Both the position numbers and the translations under genes were made by a program. A stretch of DNA of 7,946 bases from Bordetella parapertussis. Lineage in GTDB: Bacteria > Pseudomonadota > Gammaproteobacteria > Burkholderiales > SG8-39. The stretch covers positions 1 through 7,946 of the forward strand of contig CAMDRY010000134.1 in assembly GCA_945906975.1 (NCBI GenBank), in the 5' to 3' direction. The notes beneath the pieces are model-generated. The model ran no database searches, was not told the origin of the DNA, and saw only the letters and a list, made by a program, of their open reading frames with translations. Below are positions 6,433 to 7,946 of the stretch, piece by piece (within the stretch, counting starts at the first letter, position 1; each line of letters starts with the position of its first letter).

Positions 6433-7593
6433 ATGTTTGAAATCGTCGAAGCACAACAAGGTGGAACCATCATCAAGGTAGTGGGCGTGGGCGGCGCGGG
6501 CGGCAATTGCGTCGATCACATGATTCGCAGCGGAGTGCAGGGCGTGGAGTTCATTGCCGCCAACACCGATGCGCAGGCACTGATCCACGGTCTGGCAAAA
6601 AACCAGATACAACTCGGTGCCACGGGGCTTGGCGCGGGTGCCAAGCCCGAGGCGGGTCGCGCCGCCGCGCTGGAGCAACGCGACCAGATCGCAGAGATGC
6701 TTGCCGGTGCGCATATGGTGTTCATCACCGCGGGCATGGGCGGGGGAACCGGAACGGGCGCCGCGCCTGTGGTGGCCGAAGTGGCAAAGGAAATGGGCAT
6801 CCTCACGGTTGCAGTCGTTACCAAGCCCTTCTCCTTCGAGGGTACGAGGCGCATGCAGTCGGCCGAGCTTGGCATCGCCGAGTTGTCGCAGTTCGTCGAT
6901 TCGGCCATCGTTATCCTTAACGAAAAACTCGAACAGGAACTGGGCGACGATATCTCGATGGAAGACGCCTTCTCCGCCGCGGACAACGTGCTTAAAAACG
7001 CGGTCGGCGGCATCTCCGAGATCATCAACGTCAAGGGCATGATCAACGTCGACTTCCAGGACGTGCGCACGGTCATGGCTGAACAGGGCATGGCGATGAT
7101 GGGGTCGGGCACGGCCGGTGGTGTCGATCGCGCCCGCATCGCGGCGGAGCAGGCTGTCGCCAGCCCCTTGCTCGAGGGTGTGAACCTGTCGGGCGCGCGC
7201 GGTGTGGTGGTTAATATCACCGCCAACAAGTCCAGCCTGAAAATGCGCGAAACCAAGGAGGTGCTCAACACCATCCGCAGCTTTGCCGCCGAGGACGCGA
7301 CGATTATTTTCGGCACCGTCTACGATGAGAACATGGGCGACGAATTGCGTGTGACGGTGGTGGCAACGGGCCTGGGGCAGTTGAACGCCTCGCGCATGCC
7401 AAAACCGCAACTGGTGGTGTCGCAAAAAACCGGTACTGACAATATGGGCCTAAGCAACATCGACTACGCTTCGCTTGAGGCGATGCCCGCCGTCATGCGC
7501 AAGCGTGACCGCGCATCAACCATCGAGGCCTTGCAGCAAAGCGGCATGCCGACGCTGGACATTCCGGCCTTCCTGCGCAAGCAGGCGGACTAG
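6433..7593 (+). CDS. ftsZ: FtsZ, tubulin-like division GTPase
   Basis: FtsZ polymerises with GTP into the cytokinetic ring at midcell. The product is 386 residues. Visible elements are GVGGAGGN (18-25) in the nucleotide-binding fold, AANTDAQAL, GLGAGAKPEAG (T3 loop region), the tubulin signature GGGTGTG (103-109), and the catalytic T7 loop NVDFQD with Asn205, Asp207 and Asp210. A second domain contains SPLLEGVNLSGARGVVVNIT and ELRVTVVATGLG. A linker of only about 55 residues follows, then the C-terminal peptide LDIPAFLRKQAD (375-386) that binds FtsA and other partners. The GAKPEAG and VILNEKL variants differ from E. coli but, as I recall, are usual in betaproteobacteria. The AAGGAGG site sets the start. 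No gene follows within the next 353 nt, so ftsZ may end the operon. Confidence 0.99.
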   Translation: MFEIVEAQQGGTIIKVVGVGGAGGNCVDHMIRSGVQGVEFIAANTDAQALIHGLAKNQIQLGATGLGAGAKPEAGRAAALEQRDQIAEMLAGAHMVFITAGMGGGTGTGAAPVVAEVAKEMGILTVAVVTKPFSFEGTRRMQSAELGIAELSQFVDSAIVILNEKLEQELGDDISMEDAFSAADNVLKNAVGGISEIINVKGMINVDFQDVRTVMAEQGMAMMGSGTAGGVDRARIAAEQAVASPLLEGVNLSGARGVVVNITANKSSLKMRETKEVLNTIRSFAAEDATIIFGTVYDENMGDELRVTVVATGLGQLNASRMPKPQLVVSQKTGTDNMGLSNIDYASLEAMPAVMRKRDRASTIEALQQSGMPTLDIPAFLRKQAD

Positions 7594-7606
7594 GTTTGGG
7601 CGTCGC

Positions 7607-7630
7607 TGCAGCCGGTTTGTCGAGGCTGCA
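7607..7630 (+). other. Stem-loop 13 nt after the ftsZ stop
   Basis: TGCAGCC (7607-7613) and GGCTGCA (7624-7630) form a perfect 7-bp stem with a 10-nt loop. The position suits the end of an operon, but only two T bases follow, so it is not a standard intrinsic terminator. It may stabilise the 3' end or give partial termination. Confidence 0.35.
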
Positions 7631-7750
7631 TTGGTGAGAACGGGGAGGGCGCCGGTTGCCATCCGGGACAGCTGGCGCATCCCTGTGATGTTTGTTACGC
7701 AGTATTTTCTGCGCGAAGCCTGACTTGCTTGGGCGCATGTTTTCGGCATG

Positions 7751-7772
7751 GTCCGGCGCCGATCCGCCGGAC
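7751..7772. other. G+C-rich inverted repeat downstream of ftsZ
   Basis: GTCCGGCG (7751-7758) and CGCCGGAC (7765-7772) form a perfect 8-bp stem with a 6-nt loop, the strongest compact hairpin in the window. No T run follows on either strand. It could be an alternative 3' end of the ftsZ transcript or a protein-binding palindrome. Confidence 0.4.
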
Positions 7773-7894
7773 GCGCCGCGCAAACAGGTTGCCGCGGAAA
7801 TCGCCATGCGGCTGCGCGTACTTAAGCGGTGAGCGGGTGCTTACATTGCGTTGGTTGCGCCACACGCTGCGGCGCTATCTCCTTGAGTCTGCGA

Positions 7895-7900
7895 TATAAT
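7895..7900 (+). promoter_or_regulatory. Candidate promoter -10 box
   Basis: TATAAT is an exact sigma-70 -10 consensus in otherwise G+C-rich DNA, followed by GCGC where the discriminator would lie. There is no good -35 at 15-19 bp spacing and no TG extension, so an activator or another recognition mode would be needed. A G+C-rich discriminator is typical of growth-rate or ppGpp-controlled promoters, which is an inference here. The start site would be near 7907, reading into sequence beyond the window. Confidence 0.45.
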
Positions 7901-7946
7901 GCGCATCGGCGTGAAAGCGTGCCAAAGCGATTGCGCCGCGGGCGCG

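Larger units (their letters stand above)
7594..7946. other. Intergenic region after ftsZ, no convincing gene
   Basis: This 353-nt stretch to the window end has no frame with a credible SD and recognisable protein. The short frames seen (7634-7723 from GTG, 7737-7832 from ATG, both about 30 codons) look like nothing I know. It holds two hairpins and a good -10 box, described separately. lpxC commonly follows ftsZ in proteobacteria, but no LpxC N-terminus is present before the window ends; the -10 box may serve it or another gene. Confidence 0.6.

Noticed and set aside
6364..7425. 353-residue minus-strand open frame opposite ftsZ
   Set aside because: Fully antisense to ftsZ, rich in His and Arg, and ending in the T-rich leader. 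No family signature.
6433..7593. FtsZ differences from E. coli (GAKPEAG, VILNEKL) as a sign of an unusual or second FtsZ
   Set aside because: These variants are, as far as I recall, common in betaproteobacterial FtsZ. All catalytic loops and the C-terminal peptide are intact.
7493..7807. 104-residue minus-strand frame over the ftsZ 3' end and the gap
   Set aside because: It has no SD and no recognisable motif, and its C-terminal part is antisense to the ftsZ tail.
7737..7832. 31-codon frame beginning MFSAWSGADPPD downstream of ftsZ
   Set aside because: It has no Shine-Dalgarno, crosses the perfect hairpin at 7751-7772, and resembles no family I recognise. A length of 31 codons is expected by chance.

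Overview
The window is a stretch of a chromosomal division and cell wall (dcw) cluster, read entirely on the + strand, in the order murG (3' part) - murC - murB - ddl - ftsQ - ftsA - ftsZ. The high G+C, the gene order and the protein details suggest a betaproteobacterium: FtsZ has the betaproteobacterial-looking GLGAGAKPEAG segment, the AEQAVASPLLEG helix and a C-terminal tail ending in IPAFLRKQAD, and FtsQ begins [10 protein letters not shown] would not go below class level from sequence alone.

Layout. 1-806 is the C-terminal three quarters of MurG. A 100-nt gap (807-906) holds a 9-bp stem-loop, a pyrimidine tract and the murC ribosome binding site. murC (907-2319), murB (2316-3272), ddl (3269-4180) and ftsQ (4170-4991) overlap end to end (ATGA, ATGA and an 11-nt overlap), a typical translationally coupled block. 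The ftsQ-ftsA junction (4992-5129) is unusual. It carries a C9 tract, a CCCCTC/GAGGGG palindromic element resembling dispersed intergenic repeats, a second small hairpin, and a 42-codon open frame whose stop overlaps the ftsA ATG. ftsA (5130-6359) has no proper Shine-Dalgarno of its own. A 73-nt AT-rich leader with a tandem 14-bp T-rich repeat and a strong ribosome binding site precedes ftsZ (6433-7593). The last 353 nt (7594-7946) hold no convincing gene, only two hairpins and a near-consensus -10 box at 7895-7900 that probably starts the next transcription unit.

How the genes work together. MurC and MurB act in the cytoplasmic phase of peptidoglycan synthesis (MurB makes UDP-MurNAc, MurC adds L-Ala). 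Ddl supplies the D-Ala-D-Ala dipeptide, and MurG makes lipid II at the membrane. FtsZ forms the division ring, FtsA tethers it to the membrane, and FtsQ links the ring to the periplasmic division machinery. All key catalytic and binding motifs I looked for are intact.

I see no new multi-gene system here: the coding content is canonical. The points worth a second look are non-coding. They are the repeat insertion and coupled small frame upstream of ftsA, the tandem T-rich repeat upstream of ftsZ, and the hairpins in the murG-murC and post-ftsZ gaps.
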